Position numbers and translations under genes: made by a program. Shown one piece after another: positions 52,448 through 60,677 of a stretch of DNA of 64,000 nucleotides. The notes below the pieces were generated by a model that was not told where the DNA came from, ran no database searches, and saw only the letters and a program-made list of their open reading frames with translations. This DNA comes from VGBV01 sp963780395 (GTDB lineage Bacteria; Actinomycetota; Thermoleophilia; Solirubrobacterales; 70-9), in contig CAWABY010000013.1 in the NCBI GenBank assembly GCA_963780395.1, forward strand, positions 1 through 64,000. The letters are read 5' to 3'. Every line of letters starts with the position of its first letter. Positions within the stretch are counted from its first letter, which is position 1.

Positions 52448-53185
52448 CTAAGGGATGCTCTTCGCCTGCTCGCAGGACTTGCCGGTGTCCTTCACCCTGT
52501 CGGGGATCAGGACAATCCCTTTCTCGTCCACGATGGCGTTGCTGCCGCCGTCGCACTTGTCCTTGCCCTGGCCGCCGTTGAGCTTGTCCTTTCCCGACCC
52601 ACCGGCAAGGGGGGCGTCATTGCCCTGGCCTCCGTAGAGCTTGTCGTTTCCCTTTTCGCCGTACAGGGGGTGGTCGTTGCCGGAGCCGCCGATCAGGGTG
52701 TCGTCGCCGGCGTCAGCGTACAGGGAGTCAATTCCGTCCCCGCCGTTCAGGGTGTCATTGCCGTCCCCGCCGTACAGCCAGTCGTCGCCCAACCCGCCAT
52801 GCACGGTGTTGTTGCCTTCCCCGCCGCTCAGGACGTCGTCGCCCGACCCGCCATGCACGGTGTCGTTGCCGGCCCCGCAGTCGATGGAGTCGTTGCCGTC
52901 GCCGCCGTTCACGGTGTCGTTGCCGGCCCCGCAGTCGATGCGGTCCCAGGCGGGAGTGCCCGTGATCACGTCGTTGCCGGGCGTGCCCACGATCATGCAA
53001 ATCGCGGCGCCGCTGGGCCAGGCGGTGTCGTTGCCGCAGGTAACCGACACCTGGCCTGGTGGAGTTGGGGCTGGAGTCTGCGCCCCCGTCTGCGCCCCGA
53101 GCGCCATCACGCCAGCCGCGGCCACGCCGATCAGGATCGCGAAACGCCTGCCCATCTTCTGCTTCTTCTTCGTCTTAGCCCTCAT
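52448..53185 (-). CDS. Secreted RTX-like calcium-binding repeat protein
   Basis: 245 residues. MRAKTKKKQKMGRRFAILIG and the following hydrophobic stretch form a signal peptide cleaved near AQTGA. The mature part has about 14 nine-residue units of the type GGxGNDxLx (for example GGDGNDSID, GGSGDDVLS), which bind Ca in a beta roll. A short C-terminal Cys-containing tail follows. The first 35 codons and about 230 bp upstream are almost identical to the gene at 61802-62743. Confidence 0.85.
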   Translation of the reverse strand: MRAKTKKKQKMGRRFAILIGVAAAGVMALGAQTGAQTPAPTPPGQVSVTCGNDTAWPSGAAICMIVGTPGNDVITGTPAWDRIDCGAGNDTVNGGDGNDSIDCGAGNDTVHGGSGDDVLSGGEGNNTVHGGLGDDWLYGGDGNDTLNGGDGIDSLYADAGDDTLIGGSGNDHPLYGEKGNDKLYGGQGNDAPLAGGSGKDKLNGGQGKDKCDGGSNAIVDEKGIVLIPDRVKDTGKSCEQAKSIP

Positions 53186-53272
53186 CTCGGGCCTCCTTCG
53201 AGTCGTGGCGTCGGACCTCCCAACGAGCCGAGGCTCCGGTGCCTGTTTGACGGCCAGAAGCCTCCGACACGG

Positions 53273-53321
53273 CGGTACATTCTCGGTACATTTGGGCCGG
53301 GCTAGGCGTGGTCTAGGCGTG
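53273..53321. repeat. Two direct-repeat pairs with 11-bp period
   Basis: CGGTACATT at 53273 and 53284; CTAGGCGTG at 53302 and 53313. Both pairs recur at the same distance from the start of the 62743 gene. They may be sites for a regulator or an integrase. Confidence 0.7.
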
Positions 53322-53394
53322 GGAGGGCACGAAACCGTCAGCCCGAGCGCAGCCGCGCCAATCGAGCGCGCCTACGCGGTATCACGCCAAAGGT

Positions 53395-53416
53395 GCTGCT
53401 TTCCATGCAAAGCGGC
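53395..53416. repeat. Palindrome P1, 5' side of the RTX unit
   Basis: GCTGCTTT-CCATGC-AAAGCGGC. Confidence 0.75.
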
Positions 53417-53496
53417 GCTTTCCCGGTCCGCGATTCTCACTTTGTTCTTACTTCCCGGGCGATCACTTGCCCGGCCCCTCCGCTCAGACGCCAAAA

Positions 53497-53513
53497 ACCC
53501 CGCCCCAGCGGGG
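53497..53513. terminator. Hairpin near tRNA 3' half
   Basis: CCCCGC-CCCA-GCGGGG preceded by a run of A on the plus strand, so it terminates transcripts running leftwards after the tRNA fragment. Confidence 0.5.
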
Positions 53514-53522
53514 CTTCTCGTA

Positions 53523-53563
53523 TGCCGGAGGAGGGACTCGAACCCCCGACACGCGGATTATGA
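53523..53563 (-). tRNA. 3' half of a CAT-anticodon tRNA
   Basis: Minus strand: TCATAA, stem TCCGC, T arm GGGGG-TTCGAGT-CCCTC, acceptor strand CTCCGGC, discriminator A. The 5' half is missing: the bases before TCATAA cannot pair. Its anticodon stem would pair with that of the 5' half at 51442, but the acceptor strands do not match, so they are not halves of one gene. Typical of an attachment site. Confidence 0.65.
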
Positions 53564-53778
53564 TGACGGCCAGGAGGGTCATCTGAGACGGGGTAGGCGC
53601 GGCTCAGGCGTGCTGAGATGCTCTCAGTCGGACTCGAAGTCGGGAGTTGGACGCACAGTTCGACGGACGGTTTGGATCCGGACCGCTCCGTTCCCCTACC
53701 CATGGGTAGCGAGAAGCCGGGGCGCGGCCACGCGCTGGTGGTGCCGCTCCACAACGACGCCGCCGACAAACCCTGTCT
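53564..53778. other. No gene seen
   Basis: Contains a degenerate copy of the 11-bp-period repeat (TAGGCG at 53594, CAGGCG at 53605). No coding region is convincing. Confidence 0.5.
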
Positions 53779-54759
53779 CTAGCCGGCTATCGGCGCCGTG
53801 CTCTGCTCGACCGCCCTCCGCCGCACCGTACCCGGCGAGTCGCCGATCACACGCTTGAAGGCACGGCTGAAGGCGGCCTCGGAGCGGTAGCCGAGACGGT
53901 CGGCGAGCTCGCCGACAGTTGCACCCTCTTCGGTCAGCGCGTCCACGGCGACGTGCATGCGCCACCGGGCGACGTAGCGCATGACGGGCTCGCCGGCCAG
54001 CTCGGTGAACCGAGCTGAGAATGCCGAGCGGGACATCGCGAGCTCGTCGGCGAGCGAAGCGACGGTCCAGTCCCGCGCCGGGTCGCGATGAATGAGCGAG
54101 ATCGCCCGTCCGATCTGGGGATCCTGCAGCGCCCCCAGCCAGCCGGTTCGGGCGGCCGGATCGCTGTCCATCCATGCTCTGATCGCCTGGATCACGAGGA
54201 TGTCCCCCAGCCGGGTGATCACCGCCTCACCCCCGGGCCGCAGCTCGCCGGCCTCGACCGCCATCAGCCTGAGCGTGCTCTCCATCCAGTCCAATCTGGG
54301 TGAGCCCGATGACTCGATGTGGATCGTGCTCGGCAGAGTCCGCATCAGGTTCTCGGCGGCGGGGTGCTCGAAGCGCACGGCTCCACAGATCAAGCCGGTC
54401 GGCGCGCCACCCTCGCCGTGCCGGAGGATCTCGTAGCGGTCGCTGACCAGCTCCCGCTCGAGGTCGAGGATCCCAGGCGCGGGTGCGCCGGCCTCACTGC
54501 CGAGGACGTGTCCCTCGCCATGGGGGACGAGCGCCAGGTCTCCGGGCTGAATCCACGAGCCCTGCGCGTCCTCATCCGTCTTCAGCCAGAGCCGGCCCGA
54601 GATGACCACGTGGAACCAGATGTACCCGGGCATCGGCGGAAGCGTCAGGCCCCATGGTGCGGTCAGCTCGGAGCGGCAATAGAACGCCCCGTTCATACGC
54701 AGAAACTGGAGCGCCTCTCCGACTGGGTCTGACGGCGGGAAGGGGTCCAGGGCTTCCAT
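53779..54759 (-). CDS. AraC family transcriptional regulator with cupin sensor domain
   Basis: 326 residues from ATG 54759. An N-terminal cupin (WFHVVISGRLWLKTD...IQPGDLALVPHGEGHVLG) precedes a double HTH domain (WTVASLADELAMSRSAFSARFTELAGEPVMRYV and LADRLGYRSEAAFSRAFKRVIG). CATACT 7 nt before the ATG suggests a leaderless message. Divergent from the cupin/NmrA pair it probably controls. Confidence 0.9.
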   Translation of the reverse strand: MEALDPFPPSDPVGEALQFLRMNGAFYCRSELTAPWGLTLPPMPGYIWFHVVISGRLWLKTDEDAQGSWIQPGDLALVPHGEGHVLGSEAGAPAPGILDLERELVSDRYEILRHGEGGAPTGLICGAVRFEHPAAENLMRTLPSTIHIESSGSPRLDWMESTLRLMAVEAGELRPGGEAVITRLGDILVIQAIRAWMDSDPAARTGWLGALQDPQIGRAISLIHRDPARDWTVASLADELAMSRSAFSARFTELAGEPVMRYVARWRMHVAVDALTEEGATVGELADRLGYRSEAAFSRAFKRVIGDSPGTVRRRAVEQSTAPIAG

Positions 54760-54788
54760 ACAGGCAAGTATGCACCTCGGAGAGCCCG

Positions 54789-54808
54789 TCGTCCAGGTCC
54801 CTGGACGA
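54789..54808. promoter_or_regulatory. Candidate operator
   Basis: Perfect inverted repeat TCGTCCAGG-TC-CCTGGACGA between the divergent genes; a further half-site CTGGACGA lies at 54864, overlapping the -10 box of the cupin gene. Confidence 0.6.
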
Positions 54809-54859
54809 TCGAGCATGAATTAGCTCCTCCCAGTCATAGACAGTCCGCCCTCGTCGTCG

Positions 54860-54865
54860 GATACT
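54860..54865 (+). promoter_or_regulatory. -10 box of the cupin/NmrA operon
   Basis: GATACT 37 nt before ATG 54903, leaving space for the GAGAGGAG ribosome site. Confidence 0.45.
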
Positions 54866-54902
54866 GGACGAGTTGCAATCAACAACACCGAGAGGAGCCG
54901 AC

Positions 54903-55460
54903 ATGGCATTCGCAGGACAGACACTTGAGAACCCCGCGAGCGGCGAGCGGATCACGATCCGCCGGACCGCGGCGGAGACCGACGGAGAGCTGCTGGCGAT
55001 CGACCTCGAGCTTCCCGCGCGCGGGCACGTCCCGGGCGGCCAGCACATCCATCCGAAGCAGGAGGAGCGCTTCGAGGTGGTCGAGGGAACGATGCGCTTC
55101 CGGATGGGCCGCAAGCGCGTCGTCGCCGGGCCGGGCGAGGTTGTCGTGGTCCCCCCGGGCCAGAAGCACGACTTCGCCAACGCCGGCGACGAGGACGCTC
55201 TCGTCCGGGTCGAGGTCCAACCCGCCCTCCGGATGGAGGAGCTCTTCGAAACCGCTGTCGGGCTCGCGCAGGACGGCCGGACGATGATGGGCGGCATTCC
55301 GAGGCCGCTCGACCTCGCCCTGTTCGTTGAGGAGTTCGGAGACGAGGTGCAGGCCGCCTTCCCGCCGCGCTGGCTCCAGCGGCTGGCACTCGCACCGCTC
55401 CGCTGGCTCGCCAGGCGCCGCGGTCGCCTGCTCAGCGCAGCCAAGCCCGCCACCGCCTGA
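54903..55460 (+). CDS. Cupin domain protein
   Basis: 185 residues. HIHPKQEERFEVVEGTMRF and GEVVVVPPGQKHDFANAG are the two cupin motifs with metal-ligand His/Glu. The C-terminal part is a helical tail with amphipathic PRWLQRLALAPLRWLARRRG. First gene of a two-gene operon with the NmrA-like gene; likely senses or converts a small molecule. Confidence 0.85.
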   Translation: MAFAGQTLENPASGERITIRRTAAETDGELLAIDLELPARGHVPGGQHIHPKQEERFEVVEGTMRFRMGRKRVVAGPGEVVVVPPGQKHDFANAGDEDALVRVEVQPALRMEELFETAVGLAQDGRTMMGGIPRPLDLALFVEEFGDEVQAAFPPRWLQRLALAPLRWLARRRGRLLSAAKPATA

Positions 55461-55495
55461 CCCCCTTGAACCCAAACCAACCAATGGAGGAACCC

Positions 55496-56347
55496 ATGAA
55501 CGACAACACGACACACAGGACCACGCTCGTTCTCGGCGGCACCGGCAAGACCGGCCGCCGGGTGGTCGAGCGGCTGGAAGCACGCGGTCTCCCCGTCCGA
55601 GTGGGCTCGCGCTCGGGTGAGCCGCCCTTCGACTGGGAGGACGAGGCCACCTGGGCGCCCGCGCTCGAAGGAGTCGGCGCCGTCTACCTGACCTACTACC
55701 CCGACTTCGCCCTCCCAGGAGCCATCGAGGCGACGCAGTCGTTCGCCGAGCTGGCGATCGAGAGCGGTGCGCCGCAGCTGGTCCTCCTGTCCGGGCGCGG
55801 CGAGCCGCTGGCGGAGCGGGGCGAGGAGGTCATCCGGAACACCGGCGCCGAGCTCACGATCCTCCGCTCAACTTGGTTCATGCAGAACCTGAGCGAGGAC
55901 TACATGCGCGAGCACGTGCTGAGCGGCGAGATCCGGCTGCCGGCCGGCGACGTGCCGACCCCGTTCCTCGACGCCGACGACATCGCCGACGTGGCGGCGG
56001 CGGCGCTGACGGACGACCGGCACGTGGGGCAGCTCTACGAGCTGACCGGGCCGCGCTCCCTGACCCTCGCGCAGGTGGCGGCCGAGATCAGCGAGGTGGT
56101 GGGCCGCGAGGTGCGCTACGTCCCCGTCTCGATCGAGCAGCACGCGGCCGAGGCCGCGGAGCACGGCGCGCCGCCGGAGATGATCGAGCTGCTCACCTAC
56201 CTGTTCAGCGAGGTGGTGGACGGCCGCAACGCCGAGACCACGGACGGTGTGCGTCGTGCTCTCGGCCGCGAGGCTCGCGACTTCCGCGACTTCGCCCGAG
56301 CGGCCGCCACTAACGGCGCCTGGGACCCAGCGCCGATCAGCGCCTGA
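55496..56347 (+). CDS. NmrA-like NAD(P)-binding protein
   Basis: 283 residues. LVLGGTGKTGRRVVERL is the dinucleotide-binding motif; the catalytic Tyr/Lys of classic SDRs are absent, as in atypical SDRs that sense NADP or reduce quinones and aldehydes. ATG 55496 follows GGAGG by 5 nt. Same operon as the cupin. Confidence 0.87.
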   Translation: MNDNTTHRTTLVLGGTGKTGRRVVERLEARGLPVRVGSRSGEPPFDWEDEATWAPALEGVGAVYLTYYPDFALPGAIEATQSFAELAIESGAPQLVLLSGRGEPLAERGEEVIRNTGAELTILRSTWFMQNLSEDYMREHVLSGEIRLPAGDVPTPFLDADDIADVAAAALTDDRHVGQLYELTGPRSLTLAQVAAEISEVVGREVRYVPVSIEQHAAEAAEHGAPPEMIELLTYLFSEVVDGRNAETTDGVRRALGREARDFRDFARAAATNGAWDPAPISA

Positions 56348-56362
56348 GCCGCCTGCCGAAAC

Positions 56363-56392
56363 GCCAAGGGCCCTCTTTCGAGGGCCCTTGGC
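56363..56392. terminator. Hairpin after the NmrA-like gene
   Basis: Perfect 13-bp stem GCCAAGGGCCCTC-TTTC-GAGGGCCCTTGGC; no T-run. Confidence 0.65.
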
Positions 56393-56397
56393 TAGTA

Positions 56398-56456
56398 GCG
56401 GGGGCCCGATCCGTTTCTCGCTGCCACCGCCCGAGGATTCGCGACCAGCCGGCACC
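56398..56456 (-). repeat. R element copy 1
   Basis: Minus strand carries GGTGCCGGCTGGTCGCGAAT and GGTGGCAGCGAGAAACGGAT, the core of a dispersed 60-85 bp element found four times in 56.4-61.1 kb. Confidence 0.75.
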
Positions 56457-56477
56457 CCAGCTAGGGAGCCGACCCTA

Positions 56478-56497
56478 CCGCTTCTGGTCCAAAGCGG
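56478..56497. repeat. Palindrome P2 variant
   Basis: CCGCTT-CTGGTCC-AAAGCGG. Confidence 0.55.
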
Positions 56498-56568
56498 AAG
56501 CTAGCCCGGCGGCTTTGAGGGTGTCGTGCCGGCTGTCGAACCATTGAAGTCGGATGGCTGCGGCGTCG

Positions 56569-56574
56569 TAAGAT
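56569..56574 (+). promoter_or_regulatory. -10 box of the 111-residue protein gene
   Basis: TAAGAT, exactly 6 nt before ATG 56581. Confidence 0.55.
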
Positions 56575-56580
56575 TGCGGC

Positions 56581-56916
56581 ATGGCGTCAGAGCGCAAGGA
56601 GCGGCTGGCCCGGAACGAGGCGATGTTCCGCGTCGCCAACGAGCGGATGGCGGACTGGGAGGAGCGGCACGCAAGTAGTGCGGTCGAGCCCTACTTCTGC
56701 GAGTGCGCGAACCCCGAATGCGGCGAGCATGTGGATCTGCGCAAGGCCGACTACGAGAGGATCCGCTCGGACTCGCGCCGCTTCGTGATCGTCCCTGGTC
56801 ACGAGGTGCCGGACCTGGAGACGGTGATCGAGCGAAACGAGGGTTGGGCGATCGTCGAAAAGGCGCCCGAGGTAGCTGGCACTGTCGAAGAACTCGACCC
56901 GCGCCGCGACGGCTGA
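56581..56916 (+). CDS. Small conserved-type protein with C-x-C...C motif
   Basis: 111 residues: a charged helix RNEAMFRVANERMADWEER, then FCECANPECGEHVDLRKADYERIRSDSRRFVIVPGHE. Proteins of this shape are frequent in related bacteria; function unknown. The three Cys suggest metal or redox binding. Intact and with a clean leaderless promoter in an otherwise decayed stretch. Confidence 0.75.
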   Translation: MASERKERLARNEAMFRVANERMADWEERHASSAVEPYFCECANPECGEHVDLRKADYERIRSDSRRFVIVPGHEVPDLETVIERNEGWAIVEKAPEVAGTVEELDPRRDG

Positions 56917-56989
56917 TCTTTACGCGGTGCCAGGGACCTGGTCTCGCCGCGCCCGGTGTATGCCATAGCGCCGCTGCGCGCGGACCGGG

Positions 56990-57089
56990 CGCTGGCCCGA
57001 GCGGACCAGGTGGGCGACTGGGGGATGAACCCCCATTGGTTGAACAACTCGTACGTTAGGGCGCACGATTCGGCGTTCTCCTGCGACAA
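56990..57089 (-). pseudogene. 5' remnant of a SnoaL gene
   Basis: TTG-SQENAESCALTYELFNQWGF matches the family start MSQENVE..., then similarity is lost. It follows a family-type stop (GGGAGTAG, GCG spacer) of another remnant. Confidence 0.6.
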
Positions 57090-57092
57090 CGC

Positions 57093-57150
57093 CTACTCCC
57101 GCAGGCCCCGCGGCTTCGAGGCCACTCGACCTCCTAAACCCGCTAGAACA
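57093..57150 (-). pseudogene. 3' remnant of a SnoaL gene
   Basis: Ends KPRGLRE and stop in the spacing TAG-GCG-TTG to the next remnant; a decayed EAAGLRE end of a former tandem pair. Confidence 0.5.
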
Positions 57151-57301
57151 ATCTGATCAGCAGGTTCAGCAAGATGGTGAGCGCGACGAATCGACCAGAG
57201 AAGGCAGCCCGGGAGGAAGTGCACCTGTGTGCGTTCCCCAGAGCGCTTCCAGATCACGAACATCGTTTGCCGCCTGCTATCGGTGTCTCGAAGGAAAATA
57301 A

Positions 57302-57335
57302 CCCGGCCGAGGCCCTTTGGGGCCCCGGCCGGGAA
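57302..57335. terminator. GC-rich hairpin
   Basis: CCCGGCCGAGGCCC-TTTG-GGGCCCCGGCCGGG, nearly complete pairing. Confidence 0.5.
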
Positions 57336-57419
57336 GCATCCGCTAGCGACCGTTCCGATCGCCCTCGTCGAGGCTCTCGGTGTACGGATCCCTCGACCCG
57401 GACTTGGCCAGCCCGCGAC

Positions 57420-57480
57420 CGATCCGACCACCAGGAAGCTTCGAACACACGGCGCACGATCTCCACATTCTCGTGCCACT
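57420..57480 (-). pseudogene. 5' remnant of another SnoaL gene
   Basis: Minus strand reads HENVEIVRRVFEAS, the family N-terminus without a start Met, then diverges. Confidence 0.55.
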
Positions 57481-57513
57481 ATCGCGAAGGCAGTACTTCG
57501 CCACGGAGAAGAT

Positions 57514-57535
57514 GTCGCTTTCCATGCAAAGCGGC
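57514..57535. repeat. Palindrome P1
   Basis: GTCGCTTT-CCATGC-AAAGCGGC, 5' of the SnoaL remnant. Confidence 0.7.
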
Positions 57536-57566
57536 TATTCGCTCGGCGATCGCTGGGCAGCAACTT

Positions 57567-57643
57567 GACCAGCTCTCGAATCCGCGTGGGGGTGGTAGCG
57601 AGAAACGAATCGGGCCGCCGATTCGATCTAGGGGCGACGCATC
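57567..57643 (+). repeat. R element copy 2
   Basis: Core GGTGGTAGCGAGAAACGAAT followed by CGGGCCGCCGAT; overlaps the 3' end of the methyltransferase gene. Confidence 0.75.
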
Positions 57644-58539
57644 GCGCGGGCGCGCAGCGTTCCGATGACGCGTGGATGCCCGTCGATGACCGGCGCGTCG
57701 ATCAGCTCGAAGCCCTCGAAGTCCGCATGGCAGGCCATCGCGTCCAACCCTGCGGGGGTGAATCCCCAGTGCACGAAGTGATCGCGAGCGTAGACCTCGC
57801 CTGCCTCATAGGCGTGGATAGCCGCTGGGGCGTCGAGCGTCCGATCCGCTGAGCCGTAGGTCTCGAGAAGTACCCGGCCTTCGGCCGAGAGGTGCCGTCG
57901 AAGAACCTTGAGCAGGCCCATCGGGTTGTCTACCCGGTGCAGGATCCCGAAGCAGAGGATGAAGTCGAACGTTTCATTGAGCTGGTCGAGATCGAAGGCG
58001 TTGAGACGACGGTACTCGACCTTCGAGCGGAGCAACTCTCGGATCGCTGTGAACCCCTCGCCTCCCTCAAGCTCGACACCCCAGCGCGACTTGACCCACA
58101 CTCGGTACTGCTCGTTGTCCAGAGCGACGACTCGCCGCGCGCCTCGGGCTTCGGCGAGGAACGCGTAGAAGCCGTCAAAGGTGCCGACGTCGAGCACGCA
58201 CATGCCGCTGAAGTCCTCGGGAAGGGCGGGGATCCGGTAGCGGTGGTCGCGGGCGACGCCGGGCGTGTAGAGCTGGTCGGAGTGGTCGAGGGAGAAGGTG
58301 TGGAACCAGAGCGGGACGCGATCCAGGACGGCTCTGGCCGCGTCGGGATCGGCCTCGATCGGCAGCAGATCAGCCACCTCGCGCTCGGCAGCAGTCGGCT
58401 TCGCTGGGGCTTCCCTCCGCAATGTCAGCAGCCCCTTGGGTTCAGCAGGATTTCGACTCCGGGTGCCCTTGGATACATCGAAGGTTGAGAAGGGCCTCTC
58501 GCGCTTCGCGTCCTCGTGATTACGAGCTGCGGCGGCCAA
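57628..58539 (-). CDS. SAM-dependent methyltransferase (DUF1698/CmoB-like)
   Basis: 303 residues with a TTG start. CVLDVGTFDGFYAFLAEARGARRVVALD is the SAM motif I-II, and FDFILCFGILHRVDNPMGLLKVLRRHL the motif typical of CmoB-type and related methyltransferases. The first 50 residues are a loose basic extension, so the true start may be internal. The last codons run into an R element. Confidence 0.82.
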   Translation of the reverse strand: MAAAARNHEDAKRERPFSTFDVSKGTRSRNPAEPKGLLTLRREAPAKPTAAEREVADLLPIEADPDAARAVLDRVPLWFHTFSLDHSDQLYTPGVARDHRYRIPALPEDFSGMCVLDVGTFDGFYAFLAEARGARRVVALDNEQYRVWVKSRWGVELEGGEGFTAIRELLRSKVEYRRLNAFDLDQLNETFDFILCFGILHRVDNPMGLLKVLRRHLSAEGRVLLETYGSADRTLDAPAAIHAYEAGEVYARDHFVHWGFTPAGLDAMACHADFEGFELIDAPVIDGHPRVIGTLRARAMRRP

Positions 58540-58975
58540 CGCCGAGCGGCGCTGCTGGGCGCGCGGCCGCTCCGACTCGAGGTTCTCAGAGAGCTAGGAA
58601 GTCGTGTCGGTCATGCCACCGTCTCCCCTCTCGATACTGGATGCTGGCTCGGCCTGAGCCGGGGGTGTTCAGGTGGCGGTGCGCCGCGATCGTTTGCGCG
58701 ACGCGACGGTCACCGTCGGCGTGATGCAACTCGCCGCGCCGTCGTGCTGCTCCTTGGGACAACTTGCTGCCGGTCATAGACCTCAGACCTTCCGTGCCCT
58801 CTGTAGGGGGTCGCACGGAAGGAAGAGGGATGACCCAGCGAGCGAGTTGATGCGCGGGCACCGAGGGGGATGATCACTTGGCCGCAGTGCCAGCCCAATT
58901 ACCTTACTCCGACTTCCTAAGTTTCCGCAGCGGGCGGGACAGGCGGAAACTCGCGGCGAACGCCGGCTGCGGGAG
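58540..58975. other. Non-coding stretch with two hairpins
   Basis: No convincing gene. Hairpin CCTTCCGTGC/GCACGGAAGG at 58788-58822 and another at 58920-58951. Confidence 0.6.
58920..58951 (-). terminator. Hairpin after the desaturase gene
   Basis: AGTTTCCGC/GCGGAAACT perfect 9-bp stem, 25 bp beyond the desaturase stop. Confidence 0.5.
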
Positions 58976-60049
58976 CTATAGCGCCGCCGGCGACGCGGCG
59001 GGAACCGTTGCGCGGCGCGTCCGAACCTCGGACCAGGTAAGCAGGCAGCCGGCCTCCGGGTCGATCAGCTTGAGCCGGACCGCGACGGCGCCGTCCCATG
59101 CGGTCAGCACTGGGACGTCCCGGAAGATTGGATTCTCGTCATGTGCGCGCTGCAGGTTGTAGTTCGGGACCTTGGCGCTCAAGTGGTGGACGTGGTGGAT
59201 GCCGATGTTGCCGGTGAAGAATTGGAAGGGCTGCGGCAGCTTCAGGTACGAGCTCCCGCGCAGCGCCGCGTCCGCATAGCTCCAGCTCTCGCTGCTCTCC
59301 CAATACACGTCCTCGAACTGGTGCTGGACATAGAACATCCAGACGCCGACCGTGCCGGCGAGGATCGCGGTCGGCATCTGAACGAGCAGCCACTCCTGCC
59401 AGCCGACTACCCAACAGATCGCGCCCACCACCACCGCCAAGACGAAATTGGTGACGATCACACTCCGCACCTGGCGCGGGCGCATCGAGCCTGACCACAG
59501 GCGAGGCCCGATCATCAACGACCACAGCGGTCCGATCCCGAACATGACGAGCGGGTTGCGGAAGAGCCGGTAGCCGAGCCGCTTCCTCCAGGGGCTGGCG
59601 ACGTACTCATCAAAGGTCAGCGTCGGGACGTCGCCGGTGCCGCGCCGGTCGAGATCGCCGGACGTGCCGTGATGAACTGCATGGTTGTGGCGCCAGTTCG
59701 CGAAGGGCTGGAAGACGAGCAGGCCGCTCAGCCGGCCGAGCCAGAGGTTGGCCCGCCGCGAGGGCAGAAACGAGCCGTGCGTGCAGTCGTGGAAGACGAT
59801 GAAGGTTCGCATCAGAAACCCGGCGGTCGGGATCGCCAGCGCGAGAGTGATCCAATAGGGGAGCTGGCCGAGGCTGACGTACATGAGCACCGAAAGCACC
59901 ACGTAGGGCACGACCGAGGTCGCGAGGTCGAGCAGGCTCCGACTCCAGGACGGGCGCTCGTACGGGGCCATCGAGTCGCGCCAGACCGGCCGGGTCGAAG
60001 TGGAACCAGTCTTGGACACGGGTGTGAGCTGTGGGGCGGGGTCGGTCAT
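58976..60049 (-). CDS. Membrane fatty acid desaturase
   Basis: 357 residues with paired membrane helices. Three His boxes: HDCTH, HNHAVHH and HHVHH, the di-iron ligands of acyl-lipid desaturases of the omega-6/delta-12 group. Introduces double bonds into membrane fatty acids, which the cfa product at 7347 could further modify. ATG 60049. Confidence 0.9.
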   Translation of the reverse strand: MTDPAPQLTPVSKTGSTSTRPVWRDSMAPYERPSWSRSLLDLATSVVPYVVLSVLMYVSLGQLPYWITLALAIPTAGFLMRTFIVFHDCTHGSFLPSRRANLWLGRLSGLLVFQPFANWRHNHAVHHGTSGDLDRRGTGDVPTLTFDEYVASPWRKRLGYRLFRNPLVMFGIGPLWSLMIGPRLWSGSMRPRQVRSVIVTNFVLAVVVGAICWVVGWQEWLLVQMPTAILAGTVGVWMFYVQHQFEDVYWESSESWSYADAALRGSSYLKLPQPFQFFTGNIGIHHVHHLSAKVPNYNLQRAHDENPIFRDVPVLTAWDGAVAVRLKLIDPEAGCLLTWSEVRTRRATVPAASPAAL

Positions 60050-60160
60050 TGCTAACTGCAGCGATGCTTACCCCGCGTTCGCCAGTGGCACACTTCGTAG
60101 GCGCCCAGTCAGCGCCGGTAGACCCTTCCAGTGAAGGCGGGAGCGGGGTCTTACCGGCGA

Positions 60161-60245
60161 GGGTGCCGACTGGTTTCGCGGTTACGCGTCCGGTGGTAGC
60201 GAGAAACGAATCGGGCCGCCGATGTGATCTTTCGGAGACGCACCG
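60161..60245 (+). repeat. R element copy 3
   Basis: GGTGCCGACTGGTTTCGCGG..., core GGTGGTAGCGAGAAACGAAT, then GATCTTTCGGAGACGCAC. Confidence 0.8.
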
Positions 60246-60256
60246 GTGCAGGCGTG

Positions 60257-60305
60257 AGCTCGAGCTGCCGAATGCCGCTTTCCAGGGAATGCGGTAGCTC
60301 GAGAT
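60257..60305. repeat. Long imperfect palindrome with P1-like centre
   Basis: Outer arms AGCTCGAGCTGCCG and CGGTAGCTCGAGAT, centre GCCGCTTTCCAGGGAATGCGG. Confidence 0.6.
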
Positions 60306-60677
60306 AGATTCCTATGCTCCTCGCGCGAAGCGGAGCAGGAACCCGAGCGGGTCAGCCGTGACTTCGCTCCCTGTGGTCACCGAAGCGGTAGCCCGGCTTT
60401 CGAGCTTCTACACAACCGCACGCAATAGGAGTAGTGTCAGTTGCGGCTGGCCCTGCGGCCAGAATGCTCAACCCCGACCGGAATGCCACCGACGGCGCGG
60501 CTCAAGCGCCACGAGGCGCGAGGTGGGGGCTACTGGTTTTGACTGCGGGGTCGGTGCTGTACCTCTAAGGGCGATACCCCACCGACCCGGTGGCTTCGTC
60601 TCCATCTGATTGACCGCTCGGGTTCTGGCCCTCCACTTTCCGCGCGGACCCACCAGAGGGACGAAAGGCTTGCCACC

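Larger units (their letters stand above)
60050..60677. other. Repeat-rich non-coding stretch
   Basis: Holds an R element, an inverted repeat CCGGTA...TACCGG (60115-60157), a larger palindrome at 60257-60305 and a GGTCGGTG/CACCGACC hairpin (about 60550-60592). No gene seen. Confidence 0.6.

Noticed and set aside
52448..53185. Repeats of the RTX gene as a CRISPR array
   Set aside because: The periodic DNA encodes in-frame GGxGND units; there are no unique spacers of constant length.
51442..53563. Split tRNA joined in trans, or a group I intron in tRNA-Met
   Set aside because: The two halves are in opposite orientation and their acceptor strands (GGGCCGG and CTCCGGC) do not pair; no 3' exon follows the 5' half within a plausible intron length.
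52641..53858. 405-residue reading frame antisense to the RTX gene
   Set aside because: Its Ser/Pro repeats are the reverse complement of the RTX repeats; it has no independent support.
60520..60670. tmRNA-like 5' start (GGGGGCTACTGGTTTTGACT) and a 3' GGGTTCTGGCCC...CCACCA
   Set aside because: The T loop lacks the TTCGANT consensus, the ends cannot form an acceptor stem, the span is far too short and no tag-peptide frame is seen.
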